Part shown: positions 54,195 to 64,000 of the stretch, in pieces
Position numbering within the stretch: position 1 is the stretch's first letter
Layout: every line of letters begins with the position of its first letter
Assembly (NCBI RefSeq): GCF_000420545.1
Contig: NZ_ATVD01000005.1
Span: forward strand, 62,001 to 126,000
Direction of reading: 5' to 3'
Source of the DNA: Arenimonas oryziterrae DSM 21050 = YC6267
GTDB taxonomy: Bacteria; Pseudomonadota; Gammaproteobacteria; Xanthomonadales; Xanthomonadaceae
DNA length: 64,000 nucleotides
Program-made: the position numbers and the translations under genes
Notes under the pieces: model-generated
Told to the model about the DNA's origin: nothing
What the model saw: the letters and a program-made list of their open reading frames with translations, nothing else
Databases searched by the model: none

Positions 54195-54815
54195 ATGGCG
54201 ACCTTCGTGGTGGCCATCACCGGCGGCGTGGCATCGGGCAAGAGCGAGCTCGCGCGGCGCTTCGCCGATCTGGGCATTGCGATCGCCGACGCCGATGTCG
54301 TCGCACGACAGATCGTCGCGCCCGGGCAGGAAGCCTTGGCGTTGATCGCCGAACGATTTGGCGCCGGCATCCTGCGCGAGGACGGTGCGCTCGATCGCGG
54401 CCAGTTGCGCGAACGCATTTTCGCCGACCCGGCCGCACGTCGCGACCTCGAAACGATCACGCATCCGCGCATTCGCCGCGAACTGATGTCGCAATGCGCG
54501 GCGGCGACCGGCGTTTACGCGATGGTTGCGATTCCCCTGCTCACCGAGGCCGGTGGCAGAACCGGCTATCCCTGGCTGCAACGCATCCTCGTGGTGGATG
54601 CGCCGGAGCAGGTGCAGCGCGCGCGCCTGATGGCCCGCGACCAGGCCAGCCGCGAACTGGCCGAACGCATGATTCGGGCGCAGGCCGACCGGCAACAGCG
54701 GCTGGCGCTGGCGGACGACGTGGTCATCAACGATGCGGCGACGGCGGCTCTCGATGCCCCGGTCGCGCGACTGGATGCGCTCTACCGCCGTCTGGCGGCT
54801 GCACGCGGCGGCTGA
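54195..54815 (+). CDS. coaE: Dephospho-CoA kinase
   Basis: Last step of coenzyme A synthesis. 206 aa from the ATG at 54195, two bases after the pilD stop; an ATG at 54174 inside pilD would add seven residues. P-loop ITGGVASGKSELARRFADLG, IADADVVARQIV and FADPAARRDLETITHPRIRR (kinase lid motif). The pilD-coaE pairing is a common gammaproteobacterial order. Its 3' end overlaps the convergent Nudix-ThiE gene by 34 bases. Confidence 0.96.
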   Translation: MATFVVAITGGVASGKSELARRFADLGIAIADADVVARQIVAPGQEALALIAERFGAGILREDGALDRGQLRERIFADPAARRDLETITHPRIRRELMSQCAAATGVYAMVAIPLLTEAGGRTGYPWLQRILVVDAPEQVQRARLMARDQASRELAERMIRAQADRQQRLALADDVVINDAATAALDAPVARLDALYRRLAAARGG

Positions 54816-55786
54816 GCGGGCCATAGGCCGCGAATCGCGGCGATGCCCTGGGCGCCGTGACGACGTGCCGTGGCGAGATCCGCCGGACCCAATCCGCCAA
54901 TCGCATAAAGCGGCAGGGACGCACCTTCGCGCAGGCCCGAGAACGCGCGCCAACCCAGGGGCGACTGCTCCGGATGCGTCGCGGTTTTCGCGACCGGGCC
55001 AACAACGGCAAAGTCCAGATCCAGCGCCTGCGCCAATCGCAGTTCTTCCGCGTCGTGACACGAGGCGGCGACCGGCTGGCCGGCCGGCAGTGGCCGGGCC
55101 GTCAAGGTGCGCAGCTGCGCGGCGGGCAGATGCAGGCCGCAGTTCAATTCCAGCGCCAACGCCATCTCGCCGTTGATCAACATCTGTGCGCCCTGGCGGT
55201 CGCAGCGCTGCTTGACCGCGATCGCCAGCGCACGCAAGGACGCGGCATCGAGGCTGCGAACGCGCAACTGCACGCGCGTCACGCCCGCGGCGAGCGCCGC
55301 GTCGATCTGTCGCAGGAACACGTCGGGATCGGCACCGGGTTCCGGCTCGGGGGTAACCAGGCAGAGCGACGCCTGCGTCAGCGCGGCGACCACCGGCCGG
55401 TCGGCGGGGGGCATCGGATAAGTGGCCAGCTTGTCGGGCGGCGCCCAGGCCAAGGCCTGTTTCTCCAGGCCCTGGGCCTTGCCAGTGAAACTTCCCACCC
55501 GATACACGTCGAGCACGATGCGCTTGTCGGGATAGGCCTGGGGAACGGCGATCAGCGGCTCGGCGCGATCGATGCGGATACCCAGTTCTTCGTGCAGCTC
55601 GCGATCGAGCGCCTGCAGCGGCGTTTCGCCCGGCTCGACCTTGCCGCCGGGAAATTCCCAGGCACCGGCCAGGTCCCGCCCGGCAGTGCGCCGGGCCAGC
55701 AGAATGCGGCCGCGGGCATCGCTGAGGACACCCGCCACCACATGGATCGCACCATCAGCGGCTAGGCGATGGCGGTCGCCGCCCAT
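54782..55786 (-). CDS. Nudix (MutT-like) hydrolase fused to a ThiE/TenI-like domain
   Basis: 334 aa from the ATG at 55786. N-terminal MutT-type domain (residues ~10-140) with a complete Nudix box: GGKVEPGETPLQALDRELHE + ELGI; a role in removing 8-oxo-dGTP is expected. C-terminal half resembles thiamine-phosphate synthase or TenI (GVTRVQLRVRSLD, DLDFAVVGPVAKTATHPEQS, LPLYAIGGLGPADLATARRH). The fusion is recurrent in Gammaproteobacteria and its second activity is unsettled. Ten bases downstream of secA; overlaps coaE tail-to-tail. Confidence 0.88.
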   Translation of the reverse strand: MGGDRHRLAADGAIHVVAGVLSDARGRILLARRTAGRDLAGAWEFPGGKVEPGETPLQALDRELHEELGIRIDRAEPLIAVPQAYPDKRIVLDVYRVGSFTGKAQGLEKQALAWAPPDKLATYPMPPADRPVVAALTQASLCLVTPEPEPGADPDVFLRQIDAALAAGVTRVQLRVRSLDAASLRALAIAVKQRCDRQGAQMLINGEMALALELNCGLHLPAAQLRTLTARPLPAGQPVAASCHDAEELRLAQALDLDFAVVGPVAKTATHPEQSPLGWRAFSGLREGASLPLYAIGGLGPADLATARRHGAQGIAAIRGLWPAQPPRAAARRR

Positions 55787-55796
55787 CAGCCTTGGC

Positions 55797-58529
<2,733 letters not shown>

Positions 58530-58673
58530 GGATTCGCCGATGGGAAAGGTGCGGAGTACGCGCCACCCAAACCGGGCCGGCGCCAAATGAAAACGGCCAC
58601 CCTCGCGGATGGCCGCCTAGTTTAACTTGGGGACGGGCCGGGGGATATCAACCGGACCTGCCGGCGGGCCGGA

Positions 58674-59588
58674 TCAGCCGCCGATCTTGTCCAGGAACGG
58701 GCGCGGATTGACCTGAACGCCGTTGACGTGGACCTCGAAGTGCACGTGCGGGCCGGTCGAACGACCGGTCGAACCGGCCTTGGCCACTTCCTGACCCGCG
58801 CGGACGACATCGCCGACGCGAACCATCAGCTTGGAATTGTGGCCGTACAGGGTGGTGTAGCCATTGCCGTGGTCGATCTCGACCACATTGCCGTAACCGC
58901 TCTTGATGCCGGAGTAGCTGACCACGCCATCGGCGGCCGAACGGACCGGGTCGCCGGTATTGGCGTCGAAATCGATGCCCATGTGGTGGGCGCGGCCGCC
59001 GGAGAACGGGTCGGAACGCGTGCCGAAACCGGAGGTGATGAAGCCCGGCGAGGGACGGCTGGACGGCGTGCTCTTCAGCTGGACCTGCTGGTTGTACATC
59101 ATCGCTTCGAGCACGGAGAGCTGGCGCCCGGAGTTGTCGAACTGCGCCTGCAACTGGTTGAGATCTTGAAGCAAGTCTCCGGCCGGTACATCGGAAACCG
59201 CTTCCGCACCACCCATGCCGGGGGTACGGTCGAAATTGAACTCGCCATCGGCCAGCTTGCCATCATGGGTCAAGCGCTCGCCAAGGGCATTCAGGCGGTT
59301 GGCCTGGGCCTGCAGCTCGCCGACGCGGGCGGCCACGGCATTGATCTCGCGCTGCGCATCTTCGCGTGCGGCCTTGAGGGCTTTTTCCTGCTGGTTCAGC
59401 TCGGTCTTGAGCTGGGCGATCTCGGAACGCGCCGCGCCATTGACGCCGCGGGTCGCGAAGCCGGCCGCGAACGCCAGGGCCAGGATGGTCAGGACGATGC
59501 CACCGGTGGTGGCCGCGACCTTGGGATTGTCGAACGCCAATTTCTGCGGCGCCCGGAAGAATTTGGATACGATGATCACATTCATCAT
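58674..59588 (-). CDS. M23 peptidoglycan metallopeptidase, membrane anchored
   Basis: 304 aa. One N-terminal membrane helix (TTGGIVLTILALAFAAGFA), a periplasmic coiled coil (about 55-105), then a LytM/M23 domain with zinc ligands in FSGGRAHHMGIDFDA (HxxxD) and the GPHVHFEVHVNG motif. All catalytic residues seem present, so an active endopeptidase is likely rather than an EnvC-like activator. Start is Met1 or Met2 (59588 or 59585). Either way it abuts the dciA start head to head. Upstream of secA, 144-base gap. Confidence 0.92.
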   Translation of the reverse strand: MMNVIIVSKFFRAPQKLAFDNPKVAATTGGIVLTILALAFAAGFATRGVNGAARSEIAQLKTELNQQEKALKAAREDAQREINAVAARVGELQAQANRLNALGERLTHDGKLADGEFNFDRTPGMGGAEAVSDVPAGDLLQDLNQLQAQFDNSGRQLSVLEAMMYNQQVQLKSTPSSRPSPGFITSGFGTRSDPFSGGRAHHMGIDFDANTGDPVRSAADGVVSYSGIKSGYGNVVEIDHGNGYTTLYGHNSKLMVRVGDVVRAGQEVAKAGSTGRSTGPHVHFEVHVNGVQVNPRPFLDKIGG

Positions 59589-60051
59589 GTCGAAACGTAC
59601 TCACTCTCATGATCGTGGCGTCGCCGGGGCGGGTTCGCCGCCGCAAGCCGTGGAGGCTGCCTCGGCGGGACTCGGGTCCCTGATCGCGCGCGCCCAGTGG
59701 CTGGACGGGCTCGATCATTTGCTGCGCCAGAGCCTGCCCGCCGCGCTGGCCGGGCAATGTCGCCTGGCGAACGTGGATCAGGACAAACTCGTGTTTCTGG
59801 TCAACGCCCCGGTCTGGAAGAACAAGCTGCGGTTGAGCGAAGACGTCCTGTTGGACGCTGCCACCGCGGCCGGCCTTTCGGTCCGCACGCTGGTCGTCAA
59901 GGTAGTACCGCCGTCGACGCCGAGTTCCCCCGGACCTGTTTCTGGCAAACCCCTTTCCCAGGCAGTGCGCGAATCGTTGCGCACAACGGCCCAGTCGGTA
60001 GAGGACCCGGAGCTCCGGGCCCAACTTCTGAAACTGGCTTCCTTGCCTTGA
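59587..60051 (+). CDS. dciA: DciA (DUF721), predicted replicative helicase loader
   Basis: DciA family proteins recruit or load DnaB in bacteria lacking DnaC. 154 aa from the ATG at 59587. N-terminal KH-like DUF721 domain: LDHLLRQSLPAALAGQCRLA, VDQDKLVFLVNAPVWKNKLR; a Pro/Ser linker and a short helical C-terminus (LRTTAQSVEDPELRAQLLKL). Start overlaps the divergent M23 start inside CATG, and no good ribosome site is seen. Position between lpxC and secA is typical in this order. Confidence 0.85.
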   Translation: MSKRTHSHDRGVAGAGSPPQAVEAASAGLGSLIARAQWLDGLDHLLRQSLPAALAGQCRLANVDQDKLVFLVNAPVWKNKLRLSEDVLLDAATAAGLSVRTLVVKVVPPSTPSSPGPVSGKPLSQAVRESLRTTAQSVEDPELRAQLLKLASLP

Positions 60052-60100
60052 CCCTCACAATCGAGGGGGCATTCTGCCCCAGGAATGGGCCACGTCCGTT

Positions 60101-60130
60101 AAAAAGCAGTTAAATCAAAAGGATAACTGC
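60101..60130 (-). terminator. Intrinsic terminator of lpxC
   Basis: Read on the minus strand, GCAGTTA (60130-60124) pairs with TAACTGC (60112-60106) around an 11-base loop and is followed by five T then AA. It lies about 60 bases after the lpxC stop in the 139-base dciA-lpxC convergent gap. The stem is A+T-richer than others here. Confidence 0.6.
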
Positions 60131-60190
60131 GTGATCCGGGTTCCAGAATGGAAGCCGGGGGCCGGGCCGTTCAGGCACCGGCCGGCGCCA

Positions 60191-61111
60191 TCAAAGCGCT
60201 TGCGCGGGATGGGCGTAGGAAATGGGCGCGGCCGCCGAGGCTTCTTCATCCTCGAAGGTGACCGCTTCCCAGGCCGACTGGTCGGCCAACAAGGCACGCA
60301 ACAGCTGGTTGTTGAGGGCGTGGCCGGACTTGTAGCCGTAGAACGCGCCGATCAGGCTGAAGCCGAGCAGATACAGATCGCCGATCGCGTCGAGGATCTT
60401 ATGCTTCACGAACTCGTCCTCGTAACGCAGGCCGTCTTCGTTCAGGACGCGGTAGTCATCAAGGACGATCGCGTTGTCCATGCTGCCGCCCAGCGCCAGG
60501 TTGCGCTCGCGCAGGTACTCGATGTCCTTCATGAAGCCGAAGGTGCGCGCCCGGCTGACTTCCTTGACGAAGGAGGTCGTCGAGAAATCGATCTCGGCGC
60601 TGGACGTCGCCTTGTTGAACTGCGGGTGGCTGAAATCGATGGTGAAGCCGACCTTGAAGCCGTCGAAAGGCTCGAAACGCGCCCATTTGTCGCCGGAATC
60701 AACCTGGACGGTCTTCTTGATGCGGATGAAACGCTTGGCTTTGTTCTGCTCTTCGATGCCCGCGGACTGCAGCAGGAATACGAAGGGGCCGGCGGAGCCG
60801 TCCATGATCGGCACTTCGGCCGTGGACAGGTCCACATACGCGTTATCGATGCCCAGGCCGGCGAAGGCCGAGAGCAGATGTTCGATGGTCTTGACCTGGA
60901 CGTCGCCCTGGACGAGCGCCGTGCACAGGCTCGTGTCACCCACGAGTTCGGCCTTGGCCTTGATTTCGACCGGCTTCGCGAAGTCCGTACGGCGGAAGAC
61001 AATGCCCGTATCCACGGCCGCAGGCCGCAGGGTCATGTATACCTTTTCACCGCTGTGCAGACCCACGCCAGTGGCGCGGATGACATTCTTTAATGTGCGC
61101 TGTTTGATCAT
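60191..61111 (-). CDS. lpxC: LpxC, UDP-3-O-acyl-GlcNAc deacetylase
   Basis: Zinc enzyme for the committed step of lipid A synthesis. 306 aa. N-terminus [20 protein letters not shown], zinc/active-site motifs [40 protein letters not shown] and [17 protein letters not shown]. Downstream of ftsZ, as in most Gammaproteobacteria, with an ftsZ terminator in between and its own leader of 283 bases. A C-terminal tail rich in Ala may matter for FtsH turnover. Confidence 0.98.
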   Translation of the reverse strand: MIKQRTLKNVIRATGVGLHSGEKVYMTLRPAAVDTGIVFRRTDFAKPVEIKAKAELVGDTSLCTALVQGDVQVKTIEHLLSAFAGLGIDNAYVDLSTAEVPIMDGSAGPFVFLLQSAGIEEQNKAKRFIRIKKTVQVDSGDKWARFEPFDGFKVGFTIDFSHPQFNKATSSAEIDFSTTSFVKEVSRARTFGFMKDIEYLRERNLALGGSMDNAIVLDDYRVLNEDGLRYEDEFVKHKILDAIGDLYLLGFSLIGAFYGYKSGHALNNQLLRALLADQSAWEAVTFEDEEASAAAPISYAHPAQAL

Positions 61112-61152
61112 TTTCTACGCGTTCTCCGGGCGGAGGACACAAAACGTTAACG

Positions 61153-61161
61153 AGGATAGCA
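61153..61161 (-). promoter_or_regulatory. Candidate extended -10 promoter of lpxC
   Basis: On the minus strand TGC-TATCCT, an extended -10 (TGn) element, 42 bases before the lpxC ATG. No strong -35 is seen. The rest of the ftsZ-lpxC gap (61112-61394) holds the ftsZ terminator and nothing else I can name. Confidence 0.4.
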
Positions 61162-61270
61162 CAGGCAAACCTGAACACTCTTGAAAACCAGTGTTGCACA
61201 GGGTAAGGGAAAGCCGGCGTCTGGACTGTGACCCAGACCGGGGTTCGCGCCCTAAGTTCCTGAATCGGAA

Positions 61271-61299
61271 GAAAAACCCGCCGGAAGCCCCGGCGGGTT
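61271..61299 (-). terminator. Intrinsic terminator of ftsZ
   Basis: Perfect 10-bp stem AACCCGCCGG / CCGGCGGGTT with a 5-base loop, followed on the minus strand by a T-run (the A-run at 61272-61276 of the plus strand). Lies about 95 bases past the ftsZ stop, so the division cluster and lpxC are separate transcription units, with lpxC using its own promoter. Confidence 0.88.
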
Positions 61300-61394
61300 G
61301 AAATCACGAAGTCAAAAAGCCGACCACGCCGTCCTGGCATGGCGGGCGGACTGCCGACGCGGGCACACGCGCCGGCAGGGGGATAACACGGGGC

Positions 61395-62624
61395 TCAATC
61401 AGCCTGGCGACGCAGGAAGGCCGGGATGTCGAGGTAGCTGTGATCGGTCGGCAGGTCGCCCAGGGCGGTGGCCGGCGCGGGTTCGCCGCGGCTGGCACGC
61501 AGACCCAGGTTGTTGCCGGCGGACGGCGTCGCGACGGTGTTGGCCATCGCGTCGTAGTCCGGCAGACCGGTCGTGGCGTTGCGGACCAGCTTGACCTGCT
61601 GACGGACCGGTTCGCGCATCGTCTCGCGCTCGCCGGTGCGGATCGGCTGGCGCGCGGCGGTGCTGCGATTCAGGCCGGTGGCCACGACGGTCACGCGGAC
61701 CTCGTCGGCCATGTCCGGATCGAGCACGGTGCCGATGACCACCGTCGCGTCCTCGGAAGCGAACTCCTCGATGATGCGGCCGACTTCGTCGAACTCGCGC
61801 ATCGTGAAATCCGGACCGGCGGTGATGTTGACCAGCACACCGTTGGCGCCGGCGAGGTTGACCTCGTCGAGCAGCGGGTTGCTGATCGCCGATTCGGCGG
61901 CCGCCTGGGCGCGGTCGTCGCCGCGGGCGGTGCCGCTGCCCATCATTGCCAGGCCCATCTCGGACATGACAGTGCGGACGTCGGCGAAGTCGACGTTGAT
62001 CAGACCCGGGCGGACGATCAGGTCCGCGATGCCCTGCACGGCGCCGAGCAGCACGTCGTTGGCGGCGCGGAAGGCCTGCATCATGGTCGCGTCGCGACCG
62101 AGCACGGTGATGAGTTTTTCGTTCGGGATGGTGATCAGGGAGTCGCAATGGTTGGCGAGTTCCTCGATGCCCTTGAGCGCCACCTGCATGCGGCGACGAC
62201 CCTCGAACGGGAAGGGTTTGGTGACCACGGCGACGGTCAGGATGCCGCGCTCCTTGGCGAGCTGGGCCACGACCGGAGCCGCGCCCGTGCCGGTGCCGCC
62301 ACCCATGCCGGCGGTGATGAACACCATGTCGGCGCCATCGAGCGCCTCGAGGATGCGCTCGCGATCTTCGAGCGCGGCCTGCCGGCCCACCTCGGGATTC
62401 GCGCCCGCACCCAGGCCCTTGGTGACGTTGCCGCCGAGCTGGAGCTGCTGTTTCGCGCCGCACTGCTTGATCGCCTGCGAGTCGGTGTTGGCCGTGATGA
62501 ATTCCACGCCCTCGACGCCGGCGTTGACCATGTGCGCCACGGCGTTACCGCCGCCGCCGCCCACGCCAAACACCTTGATGACGGCGTTCGGAGCCAACTT
62601 TTCCACTAGTTCGAAATGTGCCAT
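61395..62624 (-). CDS. ftsZ: FtsZ, cell-division tubulin homologue
   Basis: GTPase forming the Z ring. 409 aa. Nucleotide motifs [20 protein letters not shown], the tubulin signature [20 protein letters not shown] and the T7-loop region [20 protein letters not shown]. Variable linker (about 320-395) and conserved C-terminal peptide [12 protein letters not shown] for FtsA/ZipA binding. 57 bases after ftsA, followed by a terminator. Confidence 0.98.
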   Translation of the reverse strand: MAHFELVEKLAPNAVIKVFGVGGGGGNAVAHMVNAGVEGVEFITANTDSQAIKQCGAKQQLQLGGNVTKGLGAGANPEVGRQAALEDRERILEALDGADMVFITAGMGGGTGTGAAPVVAQLAKERGILTVAVVTKPFPFEGRRRMQVALKGIEELANHCDSLITIPNEKLITVLGRDATMMQAFRAANDVLLGAVQGIADLIVRPGLINVDFADVRTVMSEMGLAMMGSGTARGDDRAQAAAESAISNPLLDEVNLAGANGVLVNITAGPDFTMREFDEVGRIIEEFASEDATVVIGTVLDPDMADEVRVTVVATGLNRSTAARQPIRTGERETMREPVRQQVKLVRNATTGLPDYDAMANTVATPSAGNNLGLRASRGEPAPATALGDLPTDHSYLDIPAFLRRQAD

Positions 62625-62681
62625 GTCCTTGTCCTCGTGTTTTTCAGATGGATTTTTTTATTGTTGTTGGGGGGATTGCCG

Positions 62682-63917
62682 CTAGAACTCACCGCGGTAC
62701 CAATTCCGCAGCTTGCTGAAAAGGGTGCCGGCCTTGCCGGCGTTGATGCGCGGACGATGCGGATGCTCGACCTGGCTGCCCCAGAGCAGCAGACCGACGC
62801 CGGTCGCATGCACCGGGTTGCCGACGACTTCGCCCAGACCGGTGACGTGCTGCGGGATGCCCACGCGCACCGGCATGTGCAACATTTCCTCGGCCAGTTC
62901 GACCACGCCTTCCATGCGCGCGGCGCCGCCGGTGAGCACCAGGCCGGCGCGCACGAGCTCCTCGAAACCGGAGCGGCGCAGTTCGGCCTGCACCATCTCG
63001 AAGATTTCCTCGTAGCGGTTCTGCACGGCCTCGGCCAGCGCCTGGCGCGCCAGACGCCGCGGCGGACGATCGCCGACGCTCGGCACCTGGATGCTTTCTT
63101 CCGCCGTCGCCAGCTGCGCGAGCGCGCAGGCGTAGCGCACCTTGATCTGCTCGGCTTCCGGCGTTGGCGTGCGCAACAGATGCGCGATGTCGTTGGTGAC
63201 CTGGTCGCCGGCGATCGGCAGGGACGAGGTGTGGCGCAGCGCGCCCTGCACGAAGACCGCGATGTCGGTGGTGCCGGCGCCGATGTCGACGAGTACGACG
63301 CCGAGCTCGCGCTCGTCGGCCGTGAGCACGGCCGTGCTCGAGGCGATCGAACTCAGGATCAGGTCGTCGACCTGCAGACCGCAGCGATTGACGCACTTGC
63401 TGACATTGGCCGCCGCCGACTGCGCGCCGGTGACGATGTGTGCGCGCACTTCCAGACGCACGCCGGACATGCCGACGGGATTGCGGATGCCTTCCTGGGA
63501 GTTGTCGACGATGTACTCCTGCGGGATCGCATGCAGGATCTTCTGGTCGGACGGAATCGCCACGGCGCGCGCGGCCTGCAGCACGTTGTCGAGGTCGCCG
63601 TAGGTCACCTCGCCGCTCGCGACCGGCACGATGCCGGGCGAATTGCGGCACTGCGTGTGGCTGCCCGAGATGCTGGCGTAGACGGAACGGATCTCGCAGC
63701 CGGCCATCAGCTCGGCCTCCTCGATCGCGCGCTGGATCGACTGCACGGTCGACTCGATGTCCACGACCACGCCGCGTTTCATGCCGCGCGATTCGTGCGA
63801 GCCGATGCCGATGACCTCGATCTCCTGCCCGGGCGAGTACTCGCCGACCAGTGCGGTGATCTTGGAAGTGCCGATGTCGAGTCCGACGATCAGCGATTTG
63901 TCGCCCTTGCGGTTCAT
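62682..63917 (-). CDS. ftsA: FtsA, actin-like division protein
   Basis: Membrane tether and regulator of the Z ring. 411 aa. ATP-binding motifs LIVGLDIGTSKITALVGEYS, VLVDIGAGTTDIAVFVQGAL and LTGGAARMEGVVELAEEML, plus the SHTQCRNSPGIVPV segment of the 1c subdomain. C-terminal amphipathic helix LFSKLRNWYRGEF serves as membrane anchor. Overlaps the ftsQ stop by 4 bases (ATGA). Confidence 0.98.
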   Translation of the reverse strand: MNRKGDKSLIVGLDIGTSKITALVGEYSPGQEIEVIGIGSHESRGMKRGVVVDIESTVQSIQRAIEEAELMAGCEIRSVYASISGSHTQCRNSPGIVPVASGEVTYGDLDNVLQAARAVAIPSDQKILHAIPQEYIVDNSQEGIRNPVGMSGVRLEVRAHIVTGAQSAAANVSKCVNRCGLQVDDLILSSIASSTAVLTADERELGVVLVDIGAGTTDIAVFVQGALRHTSSLPIAGDQVTNDIAHLLRTPTPEAEQIKVRYACALAQLATAEESIQVPSVGDRPPRRLARQALAEAVQNRYEEIFEMVQAELRRSGFEELVRAGLVLTGGAARMEGVVELAEEMLHMPVRVGIPQHVTGLGEVVGNPVHATGVGLLLWGSQVEHPHRPRINAGKAGTLFSKLRNWYRGEF

Positions 63918-64000
63918 ATGCCTGCCTGTGCCTGCGTGTCCGTTGCACCCTGCCCTGCGCTTGCCGCCCGCCAGGTCAGTGCGAATCCATTGGTGTAGCG
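63914..64000 (-). CDS. ftsQ: FtsQ, 3' end only
   Basis: The last 28 codons and stop of a gene entering from the right edge. The peptide RYTNGFALTWRAA matches the conserved C-terminal R-Y-x-N-G-F-A-x-x-W segment of FtsQ, followed by an Ala/Gln/Thr-rich tail ending in QAQAGI. Its TGA overlaps the ftsA ATG by 4 bases, as expected for the ftsQ-ftsA-ftsZ order. Nothing can be said of the rest of the gene. Confidence 0.87.
   Translation of the reverse strand, partial: RYTNGFALTWRAASAGQGATDTQAQAGI

Overview
The window is a continuous, gene-dense stretch of a G+C-rich gammaproteobacterial chromosome. Gene content and order (ruvC-ruvA-kup-ruvB next to ybgC-tolQRAB-pal; pilS-pilR-pilin and pilB-pilC-pilD-coaE; ftsQ-ftsA-ftsZ-lpxC, dciA, an M23 peptidase, secA and a Nudix-ThiE fusion) point to the Lysobacterales (Xanthomonadales), possibly Rhodanobacteraceae. 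That placement rests on synteny and protein resemblance only. I see no rRNA, tRNA, CRISPR, prophage or insertion sequence.

Layout. (1) 1-16.5 kb is almost all minus strand: yheS, fmdB, aspS, a lipase-like hydrolase, yebC, ruvC, ruvA, kup, ruvB, ybgC, tolQ, tolR, tolA, tolB, pal and the 5' end of cpoB. From yebC onward these genes are nearly gapless, often with 4-base ATGA overlaps. ybaL is on the plus strand. (2) 16.5-27.6 kb holds clpB with a heat-shock-type promoter, a membrane Ser/Thr kinase, pgeF, rluD, bamD, nadE, a REPIN, sucD and sucC. (3) 27.7-54.2 kb is a type IV pilus region: pilS, pilR, two tandem major-type pilins each behind its own sigma-54 site, then (after an 18-kb surface-sugar island) pilB, pilC and pilD. 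(4) 54.2-64 kb holds coaE, a Nudix-ThiE protein, secA, an M23 peptidase, dciA, lpxC, ftsZ, ftsA and the 3' end of ftsQ.

The most interesting part is the island at 32.2-50.2 kb, inside the pilus locus. Its rightward arm starts after pilin 2 without a clear terminator. It encodes a GT-C-like membrane protein with a soluble tail, then a tightly coupled set: rfbF, rfbG, an RmlC-like epimerase, a C-methyltransferase, an SDR reductase, a second methyltransferase, a CmcI-like protein, a flippase, a putative 2-oxoglutarate oxygenase and a TylF-like methyltransferase. The leftward arm encodes a membrane-anchored GT2, two GT4 enzymes, a UDP-GlcNAc 2-epimerase, a methyltransferase and another GT2. The reading I favour is that it makes a CDP-linked branched (C-methylated) 6-deoxyhexose and builds it into a heavily methylated surface glycan. 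That glycan might decorate pili, since the operon may be partly read from the PilR/sigma-54 pilin-2 promoter. No initiating transferase, Wzy polymerase or ligase is visible, so the island is incomplete or uses genes elsewhere.

Smaller structural signals are a 24-bp perfect inverted pair (REPIN) between sucD and nadE, a long stem-loop plus a lone REP copy upstream of aspS, a 12-bp perfect hairpin in the first codons of pilD, and divergent start codons of dciA and the M23 peptidase that overlap in one CATG.
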